Assembly (NCBI RefSeq): GCF_014196455.1
Contig: NZ_JACIDS010000002.1
Coordinates: 984,640-1,048,639 of the forward strand
From: Kaistia hirudinis
Lineage (GTDB): Bacteria; Pseudomonadota; Alphaproteobacteria; Rhizobiales; Kaistiaceae
DNA: 64,000 bases
Direction of reading: 5' to 3'
The number at the start of each line of letters is the position of its first letter. Position 1 is the first letter of the stretch. Position numbers and translations under genes: made by a program. Shown piece by piece: positions 36,481-44,767 of this stretch. Under the pieces are notes generated by a model that did no database searches, had not been told where the DNA came from, and saw only the letters and a list, made by a program, of their open reading frames with translations.

Positions 36481-36538
36481 CGGCACGGCGCTTCCCGGCG
36501 GCACGGCCTCGGCACGTGCCCCGGTTCACTCGATTTCG

Positions 36539-36572
36539 CGGGCGGGCACTACGGTGCCCGCCCGTTTCTTTT
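36539..36572 (+). terminator. Rho-independent terminator after aspS
   Basis: Perfect 11-bp stem CGGGCGGGCAC / GTGCCCGCCCG with a TACG loop (36539-36564), then TTTCTTTT. It lies 58 bp past the aspS stop codon. Confidence 0.92.
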
Positions 36573-36624
36573 CCGGCTAATGCCGTCATGCCCTGTGGAC
36601 GAAATGAAAATATCGCCTGGAGGG

Positions 36625-36653
36625 CTTCTCAAAGCAGGTGGGTACCTCTATAT
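36625..36653 (+). promoter_or_regulatory. Candidate promoter of the initiator tRNA gene
   Basis: CTTCTC at 36625-36630 and CTATAT at 36648-36653 are 17 bp apart, 31 bp before the tRNA. The -35 box matches the alphaproteobacterial CTTGAC only partly. Confidence 0.35.
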
Positions 36654-36684
36654 CACCACTGCGCGACGGCGACGCCGCGCTTGC

Positions 36685-36761
36685 CGCGGGGTGGAGCAGC
36701 CCGGAAGCTCGTCAGGCTCATAACCTGAAGGTCACAGGTTCAAATCCTGTCCCCGCAACCA
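36685..36761 (+). tRNA. Initiator tRNA-fMet (CAU)
   Basis: 77 nt including encoded CCA. Initiator identity is shown by the C1-A72 mismatch at the acceptor end and the A11-U24 pair in the D stem. The anticodon loop is CTCATAA (anticodon CAU). The anticodon stem is TCAGG/CCTGA: two of the three G-C pairs typical of initiators remain (30-40, 31-39), but the 29-41 pair is A-U and not G-C. T-arm ACAGG-TTCAAAT-CCTGT is intact. A good terminator follows. Confidence 0.96.
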
Positions 36762-36764
36762 AGT

Positions 36765-36807
36765 AAAAACCCCGTCAACTCGATGAGTTGGTGGGGTTTT
36801 TCTTTTT
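36765..36807 (+). terminator. Rho-independent terminator after tRNA-fMet
   Basis: Stem ACCCC-GTCAACTC / GAGTTGGT-GGGGT with loop GAT, flanked by A-run and followed by TTTTTCTTTTT. Begins 4 nt after the CCA end. Confidence 0.93.
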
Positions 36808-36886
36808 GGCCTCGACCTTGCGGATCTTGGTTCATCTCCAAGATCCCGACCCCAATGCAATTCGGGGCCGGGCCGCTTGGCTGATT

Positions 36887-37924
36887 TCAGCCGATCATCG
36901 GCGGGTTGAGCCGCGCGAAGCCTTCCTGCCGGTGATAGGGGAAGTGCGGATAGGGCGCGGTCACGCGGCTGGCCGCGTCGAGTGTGGCGATCTGTTCGGC
37001 CGTGAGCGTCCAGCCGACGGCGCCTAGATTCTGGCGCAGCTGCGTCTCATTGCGCGCGCCGATAATCACGCTCGAAACCGTCGGGCGCTGGATCAGCCAG
37101 TTGAGGGCGACCTGCGGCACGGTCTTGCCGGTCTCGCCGGCGATTTCCTCGAGCGCATCGACGACGCGATAAAGGAGTTCGTCGTCGACGGGCGGGCCGA
37201 AGCTCGCGGTCTCGTGCAGGCGGCTCTGTTCGGGCAATGGTGCGCCACGGCGGATCTTGCCCGTCAGGCGGCCCCAGCCGAGCGGGCTCCACACCAGCGC
37301 GCCGAGGCCCTGGTCGGCGCCGAGCGGCATCAGATCCCACTCATAGTCGCGGCCGATCAGCGAATAGTAGACCTGGTTGGCGACATAGCGCGGCCAGCCA
37401 TGCTGGTCGGCAACGCCGAGCGCCTTCATGATCTGCCAGCCCGAGAAATTGGAAACGCCGACATAGCGCACCTTGCCGGCGCGCACGAGCGCATCCAGCG
37501 TCGACAGGACCTCCTCGACCGGCGTCGCGGCGTCGAAGGCATGCAGCTGCAGGAGGTCGATATAATCGGTGCCGAGCCGCTTCAGCGCGTCCTCGACGGC
37601 ACGGATCAGGCGATGGCGCGACGAGCCGGCCTCGTTCGGAGCATCGCCCATCGGCAGGCTAGTCTTGGTCGAGATCAGCGCCTGATCGCGCCGGCCCTTG
37701 AGCGCGGCGCCGAGAACCGCTTCGGACGCGCCGCCCGAATAGACGTCGGCGGTGTCGAACAGGTTGACGCCGGCCTCGAGGCAGATGTCGACGAGGCGGC
37801 GCGCCTCATCCACATCCGTGTTGCCCCAGGCGCCGAACAGCGGGCCGGAACCGCCGAAGGTGCCTGCGCCGAAGCTGAGGACCGGAACCTTGAGGCCGGA
37901 CCGGCCGAGAAAACGATAGTCCAT
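36887..37924 (-). CDS. Aldo/keto reductase
   Basis: 345 aa. Catalytic Asp and Tyr in LFDTADVYSGGASEAV, Lys in ALISTKTSLP, His in IDLLQLHAFD; NADPH-binding SSVIIGARNETQLRQNLGAV. Close to the AKR group of YajO-like proteins but only distantly similar to the AKR at 14102. It follows the MFS gene by 33 bp on the same strand. The divergent LysR gene beyond the MFS gene probably controls both. Confidence 0.92.
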   Translation of the reverse strand: MDYRFLGRSGLKVPVLSFGAGTFGGSGPLFGAWGNTDVDEARRLVDICLEAGVNLFDTADVYSGGASEAVLGAALKGRRDQALISTKTSLPMGDAPNEAGSSRHRLIRAVEDALKRLGTDYIDLLQLHAFDAATPVEEVLSTLDALVRAGKVRYVGVSNFSGWQIMKALGVADQHGWPRYVANQVYYSLIGRDYEWDLMPLGADQGLGALVWSPLGWGRLTGKIRRGAPLPEQSRLHETASFGPPVDDELLYRVVDALEEIAGETGKTVPQVALNWLIQRPTVSSVIIGARNETQLRQNLGAVGWTLTAEQIATLDAASRVTAPYPHFPYHRQEGFARLNPPMIG

Positions 37925-37957
37925 GGATCGCTCCTTGCGGTGAGGGTAGAGGAGGGG

Positions 37958-39124
37958 TTAGTGCGCCGTGCCGAGGGCCGGCCGGCCGGCGCGCGCTGCG
38001 ATCGCGGCAATGGCGATCGCGGCGAGCGGGAAGAGGGCGGCGACGAGCGGCACGGCGGCGAGGCCGGGGCCATGCTCGATCACGGCGCCGCCCGCCCAGG
38101 CGCCGACGGCATTGCCGAGATTGAACGCGGCGATGTTGAAGGAGGAGGCGAGGCTCTGGCCCGCGCCTTCGGCCTTCGACAGCACCCACATCTGCAGCGG
38201 CGCGACGGTGGCGAAGCCCGCCATGCCGAGAAGGCCGGTCAGCGCGACGGCCGCGATCGGCGAGGCAAGCCCCGGCGTCATCAAGGCGAGCACGATCGCG
38301 AGAGCGGCGAGCGTACCGAAGACGGTGGCGAGCAGGCTGCGATCGGCGAGGCGTCCGCCGACGAGGTTTCCAACGACGAGGCCGCCGCCGAAGACGAACA
38401 GGACCGGCGAGACCGCTGCCGGGGCGAGCCCGCTGATCCCGGTCAGCATCGGCGCGATATAGGTGAAGACCGCGAAGACGCCGGCATAGCCGAGCACGGT
38501 CGTGAGCAGGCCGAGCAGCACCGGCGCGCGCAGGATGGCCGCGAGATCCGCGCGCCAGTCGCCGACATCGGATGGCCGGCCGTCCTTCGGCACCAGCAGG
38601 GCGATGACCGCGAGCGCCGCCAGGCCGACCAGCGTTACGGCCCAGAAGGTGGCGCGCCAGCCCAGATGCTGGCCGATCCATGTGCCGAGCGGCACGCCGA
38701 GAATGGTCGCGACGGTGAGGCCGGTGAACATGATCGCGATGGCCGAGGCCTTGCGATCCGCCGCGACAAGGCTCGTTGCCACCACCGACCCGACGCCGAA
38801 GAAGGTGCCGTGGGCGAGGGCGGTCAGCACGCGCGCCGCCATCAGCAGACCATAGCTCGGCGCCAGCGCGCAGGCGGCGTTGCCGGCCACGAAGATGGCC
38901 ATCAAGGCGAGGAGGACGGTCTTGCGCGGCCAGCGCGCCGTGAGCACGGTCAACACCGGCGCGCCGACGACGACGCCGAGCGCATAGCCTGAAATGAGCA
39001 GGCCCGCCGCGGCGATCGAGACGCCGAAATCGGCGCTGACCTCCAGAAGCAGACCCATGATGACGAATTCCGTGACACCGATGCCGAAGGCACCGGCCGT
39101 CAGGGCATAAAGCGCTAGAGGCAT
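37958..39124 (-). CDS. MFS transporter (DHA1, AraJ/YdhP-like exporter)
   Basis: 388 aa with 12 predicted membrane helices. Starts with LALYALTAGAFGIGVTEFVI, a typical opening of the AraJ/sugar-efflux subgroup, with motif A-like GAPVLTVLTARWPRKTVLLA between helices 2 and 3. Exports sugars or drugs by proton antiport; substrate unknown. First gene of an MFS-AKR pair, divergent from a LysR regulator 100 bp away, a layout common for exporters induced by the compound they remove. Confidence 0.92.
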   Translation of the reverse strand: MPLALYALTAGAFGIGVTEFVIMGLLLEVSADFGVSIAAAGLLISGYALGVVVGAPVLTVLTARWPRKTVLLALMAIFVAGNAACALAPSYGLLMAARVLTALAHGTFFGVGSVVATSLVAADRKASAIAIMFTGLTVATILGVPLGTWIGQHLGWRATFWAVTLVGLAALAVIALLVPKDGRPSDVGDWRADLAAILRAPVLLGLLTTVLGYAGVFAVFTYIAPMLTGISGLAPAAVSPVLFVFGGGLVVGNLVGGRLADRSLLATVFGTLAALAIVLALMTPGLASPIAAVALTGLLGMAGFATVAPLQMWVLSKAEGAGQSLASSFNIAAFNLGNAVGAWAGGAVIEHGPGLAAVPLVAALFPLAAIAIAAIAARAGRPALGTAH

Positions 39125-39224
39125 GATCTTTCCCGCAAAGCCGCGTTTCGGCTCAGGAGATAGACCGCATGGCTGGCGTGACGTAGACTGCCGATAGGAA
39201 CATCATCTGTGAATTGAAAGACCA

Positions 39225-40130
39225 GTGCCGCGCAGCGAGATCAACCGTTCGGGGGAGATGCAGGTGTTCGTCTGTGTCGTCGAGCAAGGCGGCTTCTCGG
39301 CCGCCGCGCGCGCCTGCCATATGACGCCATCGGCGGTGAGCAAGCTGGTGGCGCGCCTGGAGGCGCGGCTCGGCACACGGCTCGTCAACCGCTCGACACG
39401 CGCCTTCCGCCTCACGCCGGAGGGCTCGGCCTTCTATGAGCGGGCCGCGCGCATCCTGGCGGATATCGAGGATGCCGAGCGCGGCGCCGCGGCGGGCGAG
39501 CAGCCGGTCGGGCGCATCCGCCTCAACACCAGCGCCTCCTATGCGACGCACATTCTATCGCCCATCCTCGCCGAATTCCTCGGCGCCTATCCCGGCGTGT
39601 CGATCGACCTCATGCTGACGGATGTGATCGTCGACCTGCTCGCCGAGCGGACCGACGTCGCCGTCCGGGCGGGGCCGATGAAGAGTTCGAGCCTCGTCGC
39701 TCGCAAGCTCGGCGAGACCGCGATGGTCATCGTCGGCGCGCCGGCCTATCTCGAACGCCTGGGCACGCCGCGGACGATCGAGGACCTCGAGCGCCACAAC
39801 AGGCTCGGCTTCAGCTATGTCCGCACCGTCGACGGCTGGCCGCTCGGGAGGGCAGGAGACACCGTCGTCGTGCCGGCGGCGGGACGCGTGCGGGCCAGCG
39901 ATGGCGAGGCGCTGCGGCATATCGCGATCGGCGGCGGCGGGCTGGCGCGGCTCGCGGCCTTCACGGTGCGCGCGGATGTGGCGGCGGGCCGCCTCGTGCC
40001 GGTGCTGGAGGATCTCAACCCGGGCGACCGCGAGGCCTTCCACGCCGTCTATATCGGCCAGGGCGGGCCCCTGCCGGTCCGCGTCCGAGCGCTGCTCGAC
40101 TTCCTCGCCGAGCGGGGACGGGTGGGCTAG
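39225..40130 (+). CDS. LysR family transcriptional regulator (divergent to MFS-AKR)
   Basis: 301 aa. HTH: FVCVVEQGGFSAAARACHMT followed by PSAVSKLVARLEARLGTRLV, then a substrate-binding domain of the PBP2_CrgA-like type (GRIRLNTSASYATHILSPIL). GTG start at 39225; an ATG at 39258 has GGGGGAG but too close to serve as its Shine-Dalgarno. Likely regulates the adjacent MFS and AKR genes. Its stop codon abuts that of the convergent XRE-cupin gene. Confidence 0.9.
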   Translation: MPRSEINRSGEMQVFVCVVEQGGFSAAARACHMTPSAVSKLVARLEARLGTRLVNRSTRAFRLTPEGSAFYERAARILADIEDAERGAAAGEQPVGRIRLNTSASYATHILSPILAEFLGAYPGVSIDLMLTDVIVDLLAERTDVAVRAGPMKSSSLVARKLGETAMVIVGAPAYLERLGTPRTIEDLERHNRLGFSYVRTVDGWPLGRAGDTVVVPAAGRVRASDGEALRHIAIGGGGLARLAAFTVRADVAAGRLVPVLEDLNPGDREAFHAVYIGQGGPLPVRVRALLDFLAERGRVG

Positions 40131-40766
40131 CTAGATCAGCGGGGCGACGATGCGCGAACAGATCCACAGGATCTGCGCGTCCTGGTCCCCGGACGACACG
40201 CAGGCATGGCCCATGGTGCTGTCGAAATAGCAGCTGTCCCCGGCCTCGAGCTCGGTCGGCGCGTAATGCTCGGTGTAGAGCGTCACCTTGCCCGAGAGGA
40301 CGTAGAAGAATTCCTCGCCGACATGCTGCACGAGGCTCGGGAAATCCTCGATCGTATGCGCCTTGATCGTGGTGAGGAGCGGGATGAACTGCTTGCCCGA
40401 CAGCTCGGCGGCCAGCATCTCGTAGGAATATTGCGCCGTGCCGCGGATCACGCCCTGGCCGCGCCGCGTGACGGTGCGGCGGCCCGTGACGTCGTTGGAC
40501 GAGGTGCCGGTGAAGAGCTCCGCCATGTCGAGACCGAGCCCGCTCGCGACGCGCAGGATCGTGTCGTAGGTCGGTGACATCTGGCCGTTCTCGATCTTCG
40601 ACAGCGTCGAAGCGGCGAGGGCGCAGCGCTCGCCCAGTTCCTGCAGCGTCAGGCCGGCATCGCGGCGCCGGCGGCGGAGGATCTGCGCGATGGAATCGTT
40701 GCGCTGGGCTGCGGCTTCGGCGTCGCCGGCCTTGGGCTTGCGAAGCGGCTTGGTCGAGGGGGACAT
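40131..40766 (-). CDS. XRE-cupin transcriptional regulator
   Basis: 211 aa. HTH at about 28-85 (GLTLQELGERCALAASTLSK followed by IENGQMSPTYDTILRVASGL), and a cupin sensor domain with HVGEEFFYVLSGKVTLYTEH and GDSCYFDSTMGHAC. Such regulators bind a small ligand in the cupin pocket and often control amine, amino-acid or opine catabolism. It is divergent from the ABC transporter / hydantoinase operon with a 424-bp shared promoter region, so it is the best candidate for that operon's regulator. Confidence 0.9.
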   Translation of the reverse strand: MSPSTKPLRKPKAGDAEAAAQRNDSIAQILRRRRRDAGLTLQELGERCALAASTLSKIENGQMSPTYDTILRVASGLGLDMAELFTGTSSNDVTGRRTVTRRGQGVIRGTAQYSYEMLAAELSGKQFIPLLTTIKAHTIEDFPSLVQHVGEEFFYVLSGKVTLYTEHYAPTELEAGDSCYFDSTMGHACVSSGDQDAQILWICSRIVAPLI

Positions 40767-41190
40767 GCACAGTTCCTATCGGAAACAATTTTCAACTACA
40801 GGATTTCCTGCGCGTTGGCAAAGCAGGCTGCGCGCGCTCCGCAGGCGTCCCGCGAAATTTCCGTCGACAATTTGTGCACAGATTCCAGCCGCGAAATGCG
40901 CGGTCGCCGAGCTCGGTCCGATCAGCGCAATTCGGGCAACCTCCAGAAATATATAGCGATTCCGAACGCGATATACGCCGTGGCGCCTTGCGCAACCAAT
41001 ATGCGAAGCCGACAGAGAATGTCATTTTGCGCAAGCGTGAAGCGGCGATGCGGAAAGAATAGCCTATACGAAATTTGTTTCCTCGCTATGGTTGAGGCCT
41101 AGAAGCGGGCAGAGGCTCGCCGGCGGCCCCTCGGGCCGCGCCGGTGCGGACATCTGGCAAGGCTTCCAATCAATGATGAGGGGACTAGCG
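40767..41190. other. Promoter region between XRE-cupin regulator and ABC/hydantoinase operon
   Basis: 424 bp, locally richer in A and T than the coding flanks. Holds GAAACAATTTTC at 40782-40793 just upstream of the regulator start and two copies of the palindrome TTGCGCAA (40988-40995, 41027-41034). No convincing small reading frame. Confidence 0.55.
40988..41034. promoter_or_regulatory. Paired TTGCGCAA palindromes upstream of the ABC operon
   Basis: Two identical 8-bp palindromes, 39 bp start to start, at 40988-40995 and 41027-41034, about 160-200 nt before the substrate-binding protein gene. Likely operators for the divergent XRE-cupin regulator; this is inference. Confidence 0.45.
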
Positions 41191-42792
41191 ATGAAACTCA
41201 GTACAAAGGTGCTGGCCTCGGTCGCGATGCTGGCTTTGCCCGCCTTCCTGGCCACGCCGTCATTCGCCGAGCGCGTGCTGCGTCTCGATGAATCGCCGAT
41301 CGGCGAGATCGACCCGTCGAAGGTGACGGACTACGCCGACACCGTTCTGGCCGTGAACATCTATGACACGCTGGTCTACCCGAAGGCCGGCGGCCCCGGC
41401 GTCGAGCCGCTGCTCGCCACCGAGTGGACCACCGACGGCAAGACCTGGACCTTCAAGCTGAAGGACGGCGTGAAGTTCCATTCCGGCAACCCGCTCACCG
41501 CCGATGACGTCGTCTTCTCGCTGAACCGCATGATCGCGATGGGGCAGGGCTTCTCCAGCCTCTTCGCCGGCCGCGTCGAGAAGGTGGAGGCGGTCGATCC
41601 GACCACCGTCAAGTTCACGCTGACCGAGCCCTATGCGCCGTTCCTGGCTGCGCTGGTCCGCCTGCCGATCGTCGATTCCAAGACCGTCCTCGCCAACAAG
41701 GCCGAAGGCAAATATGGCGAGTTCGGCGATTATGCCGAGGCCTGGATGTCGTCGCACGACGCCGGCTCCGGCGCCTACAAGGTCGAGAGCCAGAACCCGC
41801 AATCCGAGACCGTCATGGTCAAGTTCCCGGACTATTTCCTCGGCTTCGCCGAGAACGCGCCGGACAAGGTGCGTTATCGCTACGGCATCGAGGCGCCGAC
41901 CATTCGCGCGCTGATGTCGCGCGGCGAGCATGACATTTCGGACCTGTGGCTGCCGCCCGAAGTCATCCGTGCGCTGGCGGGCGAGAAGGGCATCAAGCTG
42001 GTGACCGAGGCCGGCGGCGCGACGGGCGAATATATCAAGCTCAACACCGCCCGCGCCCCGCTTGACGACGTGCACTGCCGCCTCGCGCTGACCTATGCGT
42101 TCGACTATGAGACCACGCTCAAGATCCTGAAGGTCAACGACAAATACGCGCAGGGCATCCCGATGAAGGGCCCGCTGCCGAGCGGCCTCCTCGGCTATGA
42201 CAAGGACCTGCCGGACTACAAGCAGGACATGGACAAGGCGAAGGAAGAGCTCGCCAAGTGCAAATATGATCCGAAGACCAGCCCGATCGACATCGCCTGG
42301 ATCGCCGAGGTGCCGGCCCGCGAGCGCATCGCGCTTCTGATGCAGGCGCAGTTCTCCAAGCTCGGCTTCCCGGTGAAGGTCATCAAGACGCCCTGGGCGC
42401 TCGTCTCCGAGCAGGTGACCAAGCCCGACACGGCCCCGCATGCGGTCGAGATCGCCGTCGCCGCGGTGACGCCGGATCCGGATTCGCTGCTCTACAACAT
42501 GTATTCGTCCAAGGTCCCGCCGACCTGGATGTCCGCAGAGCATCTCAAGGACGCCAAGGTCGACGAACTGCTCGAGGCCGGTCGCACCGAGACCGATCCG
42601 GCCAAGCGCGAGGCGATCTACAAGGAGCTCAACAAGACGCTCCGCGATCTGGCGCCGGCCATCAACGCCTATGAATTCACCGGCGTGATGGTGGTGCGCG
42701 ACCCGGTCGGCGTGCCGAAGCTCGAGGACAAGTCGAAGCAGACGCTCGACAATTTCAACCTCGTGTTCCGCGACATCTCCATCGCCGAATAG
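41191..42792 (+). CDS. ABC transporter substrate-binding protein, family 5 (peptide/opine type)
   Basis: 533 aa. Signal peptide MKLSTKVLASVAMLALPAFL followed by ATPSFA, cleavage before ERVLRL. The family-5 (SBP_bac_5) signature WTFKLKDGVKFHSGNPLTAD, then VVFSLNRM, is present, with a large two-lobed periplasmic domain. It delivers a peptide-, opine- or amide-like solute to the DppB/C-type permease encoded next. Start at 41191 with GAGGGGA; earlier in-frame ATGs lack a signal peptide. Followed by a strong intercistronic hairpin. Confidence 0.93.
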   Translation: MKLSTKVLASVAMLALPAFLATPSFAERVLRLDESPIGEIDPSKVTDYADTVLAVNIYDTLVYPKAGGPGVEPLLATEWTTDGKTWTFKLKDGVKFHSGNPLTADDVVFSLNRMIAMGQGFSSLFAGRVEKVEAVDPTTVKFTLTEPYAPFLAALVRLPIVDSKTVLANKAEGKYGEFGDYAEAWMSSHDAGSGAYKVESQNPQSETVMVKFPDYFLGFAENAPDKVRYRYGIEAPTIRALMSRGEHDISDLWLPPEVIRALAGEKGIKLVTEAGGATGEYIKLNTARAPLDDVHCRLALTYAFDYETTLKILKVNDKYAQGIPMKGPLPSGLLGYDKDLPDYKQDMDKAKEELAKCKYDPKTSPIDIAWIAEVPARERIALLMQAQFSKLGFPVKVIKTPWALVSEQVTKPDTAPHAVEIAVAAVTPDPDSLLYNMYSSKVPPTWMSAEHLKDAKVDELLEAGRTETDPAKREAIYKELNKTLRDLAPAINAYEFTGVMVVRDPVGVPKLEDKSKQTLDNFNLVFRDISIAE

Positions 42793-42802
42793 GCAGAGCC
42801 CC

Positions 42803-42828
42803 ATCCCGGCGGCCTCGGCCGCCGGGAT
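42803..42828 (+). promoter_or_regulatory. Intercistronic hairpin between substrate-binding protein and permease genes
   Basis: ATCCCGGCGGCC / GGCCGCCGGGAT, 12-bp arms around TC. No T-run follows, so it is not an efficient terminator. A hairpin at this position commonly protects the upstream mRNA so that binding protein is made in excess over permease. Confidence 0.65.
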
Positions 42829-42866
42829 ACCCGGATGAGACTGCGGCGCGCGCAGGAGTATCGGCT

Positions 42867-43889
42867 ATGATCTGGAAATCCGCCCTCCGGCGGCTCGGCG
42901 CCGCCCTCATCGTCATGGTCGGCATCTCGATGCTGATCTTCGCGATCGCGCGGGTCATGCCGGGCGATCCGGCCCGTATCGCGCTCGGCCCCAATGCCAG
43001 CGCTGCGCAGGTGGCGGCGCTGCGCGCGGAGCGCCATCTCGATGCGCCGCTGCCTATCCAGTATTGGGAATTCGTCAAGGCGCTGTCGCGCGGCGATCTC
43101 GGCAAGTCGCTTTATACCAACCGGCCGGTCACGACCGATATCGCGCAGTTCCTGCCGGCGACGCTGGAACTCGTCATCGTGTCGGCCATCATTATGGTGC
43201 TGATCGGCCTGCCGATCGGCATCCTGTCGGCGCATTTCCGCGGCCGCCTGCCGGATCATGTCGGCCGCCTCATAGCGCTCATCGGCGTCTGCACGCCCGC
43301 CTTCGTCTGGGGCGTCATCCTGCAGCTCTTCTTCGGCTATTTCTGGCCGGTCTTCCCGATCGAGGGCCGCCTGCTCGAATCGACGCCGGTCCCGCCGGAC
43401 GTCACCGGCTTCTTCCTCGTCGACACGCTTCTGGCCGGCAACGTCCCCGCCTTCTTCGACGCGCTGCATCACCTGATCCTGCCGGCCGTCGCGCTCGCCA
43501 TGGCGGGGCTCGGACAGACCGCGCGCCTCACCCGGTCCAACATGATCGAGGTCTATGACCGGCCCTATATCGAGATGGCGCGGGCCTATGGCTTCCGCCC
43601 TCTGCGCATCGCGACGCGCTATGCCTTCCGCCCCGCCTTCATCCCGACGCTCACCATCCTCGGCCTCGAATTCGCGGCCATGCTCGGCAACGCCTTCCTG
43701 GTCGAGAAGGTGTTCGGCTGGCCCGGCATCTCCCGCTATGGCGTCGACGTGATCATCCGCAAGGATCTCGACGCGATCGTCGGCACCGTCCTCATCATCG
43801 CGGCGGCCTTCCTGATCATGAACATCGTCGTGGACATCCTCGTCTCGATCATCAATCCGCGCATCCGCCTTGCGGCGGGGAGGGGCTGA
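42867..43889 (+). CDS. ABC transporter permease (DppB-type)
   Basis: 340 aa, six membrane helices. N-terminal RRLGAALIVMVGISMLIFAI and RVMPGDPARIALGPNAS are typical of DppB/OppB, and the EAA loop reads EMARAYGFRPLRIATRYAFR, the contact to the ATPases. Followed after 3 bp by its DppC-type partner. Confidence 0.93.
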   Translation: MIWKSALRRLGAALIVMVGISMLIFAIARVMPGDPARIALGPNASAAQVAALRAERHLDAPLPIQYWEFVKALSRGDLGKSLYTNRPVTTDIAQFLPATLELVIVSAIIMVLIGLPIGILSAHFRGRLPDHVGRLIALIGVCTPAFVWGVILQLFFGYFWPVFPIEGRLLESTPVPPDVTGFFLVDTLLAGNVPAFFDALHHLILPAVALAMAGLGQTARLTRSNMIEVYDRPYIEMARAYGFRPLRIATRYAFRPAFIPTLTILGLEFAAMLGNAFLVEKVFGWPGISRYGVDVIIRKDLDAIVGTVLIIAAAFLIMNIVVDILVSIINPRIRLAAGRG

Positions 43890-43892
43890 GGC

Positions 43893-44765
43893 ATGTCCGA
43901 ACCCGGCTCTCCGGTCATCGCGAAGCGCGGCGGCTCCCGCGCCGTCGCCGCCTTCTTCGGCAATCCGCTTTCCGTGGCGGGGCTCGTCATCGTCGTGGCG
44001 ATCGTGCTGCTGGCGCTCGCCGCGGACTATGTGACGCCATTCCCGGAGCATGTCGGGCCGATCGGCGATTTTGCGGCGATGAGCGCCGCGCCCGCCTCGC
44101 CCTATATGCTCGGCACCGATACGATGGGGCGCGATCTCTTCACCCGCATCATCTACGGCTACCGCCTCTCCCTGATCATGGCAGTCGTGGTGCTGGCGAT
44201 CGCGACGCCGATAGGCGTCATCGTCGGGCTCGTCGCCGGCTATCGCGGCGGCTGGACCGAATATGTGCTGATGCGCATCACGGACGTCTTCCTCGCCGTG
44301 CCGCCGCTCGTCCTCGCCATGGCGATCATGGGCTTCCTGGAGCCGACGCTGCTGAACGGCATGCTGGCGATCACCGCCATGTGGTGGCCCTGGTATGCGC
44401 GCCTCATCTACAATGTCACCCGCGCCGAGGCCTCCGAAGGCTATGTGCTGGCGGCCGAGACGGTCGGCGCGTCGACGGCGCATATCCTCTTCCGCGAGAT
44501 CCTGCCGAACTGCTGGCCCTCGATCCTGACCAAGATGACGCTCGATGTCGGCTTCGTCATCCTGATGGCCTCCTCGCTCTCCTTCCTCGGCCTCGGCGTG
44601 CAGCCGCCGACGCCGGATCTCGGCTCGATGGTGGCTGAGGGCGCCAAATACATGCCGGACGCCTGGTGGCTGTCGCTCTGGCCGGCGATCGCGATCCTGC
44701 TCGTCGTGCTCGGCTTCAACCTGGTCGGCGATGGCCTCCGCGAAGCGTTCGAGGCGGAGGGCTGA
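43893..44765 (+). CDS. ABC transporter permease (DppC-type)
   Basis: 290 aa with an N-terminal OppC_N helix (FFGNPLSVAGLVIVVAIVLL), the motif GTDTMGRDLFTRIIYGYRLS and the EAA-like loop EGYVLAAETVGASTAHILFR. Pairs with the DppB-type subunit. It ends 2 bp before the first ATPase gene. Confidence 0.93.
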   Translation: MSEPGSPVIAKRGGSRAVAAFFGNPLSVAGLVIVVAIVLLALAADYVTPFPEHVGPIGDFAAMSAAPASPYMLGTDTMGRDLFTRIIYGYRLSLIMAVVVLAIATPIGVIVGLVAGYRGGWTEYVLMRITDVFLAVPPLVLAMAIMGFLEPTLLNGMLAITAMWWPWYARLIYNVTRAEASEGYVLAAETVGASTAHILFREILPNCWPSILTKMTLDVGFVILMASSLSFLGLGVQPPTPDLGSMVAEGAKYMPDAWWLSLWPAIAILLVVLGFNLVGDGLREAFEAEG

Positions 44766-44767
44766 CC

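Noticed and set aside
34609..36504. Long open frame opposite aspS
   Set aside because: Antisense shadow. The AspRS motifs on the plus strand are unambiguous.
42669..44483. 604-codon frame opposite the ABC permease genes
   Set aside because: Low-complexity Arg/Asp/His-rich translation opposite two recognised permeases.
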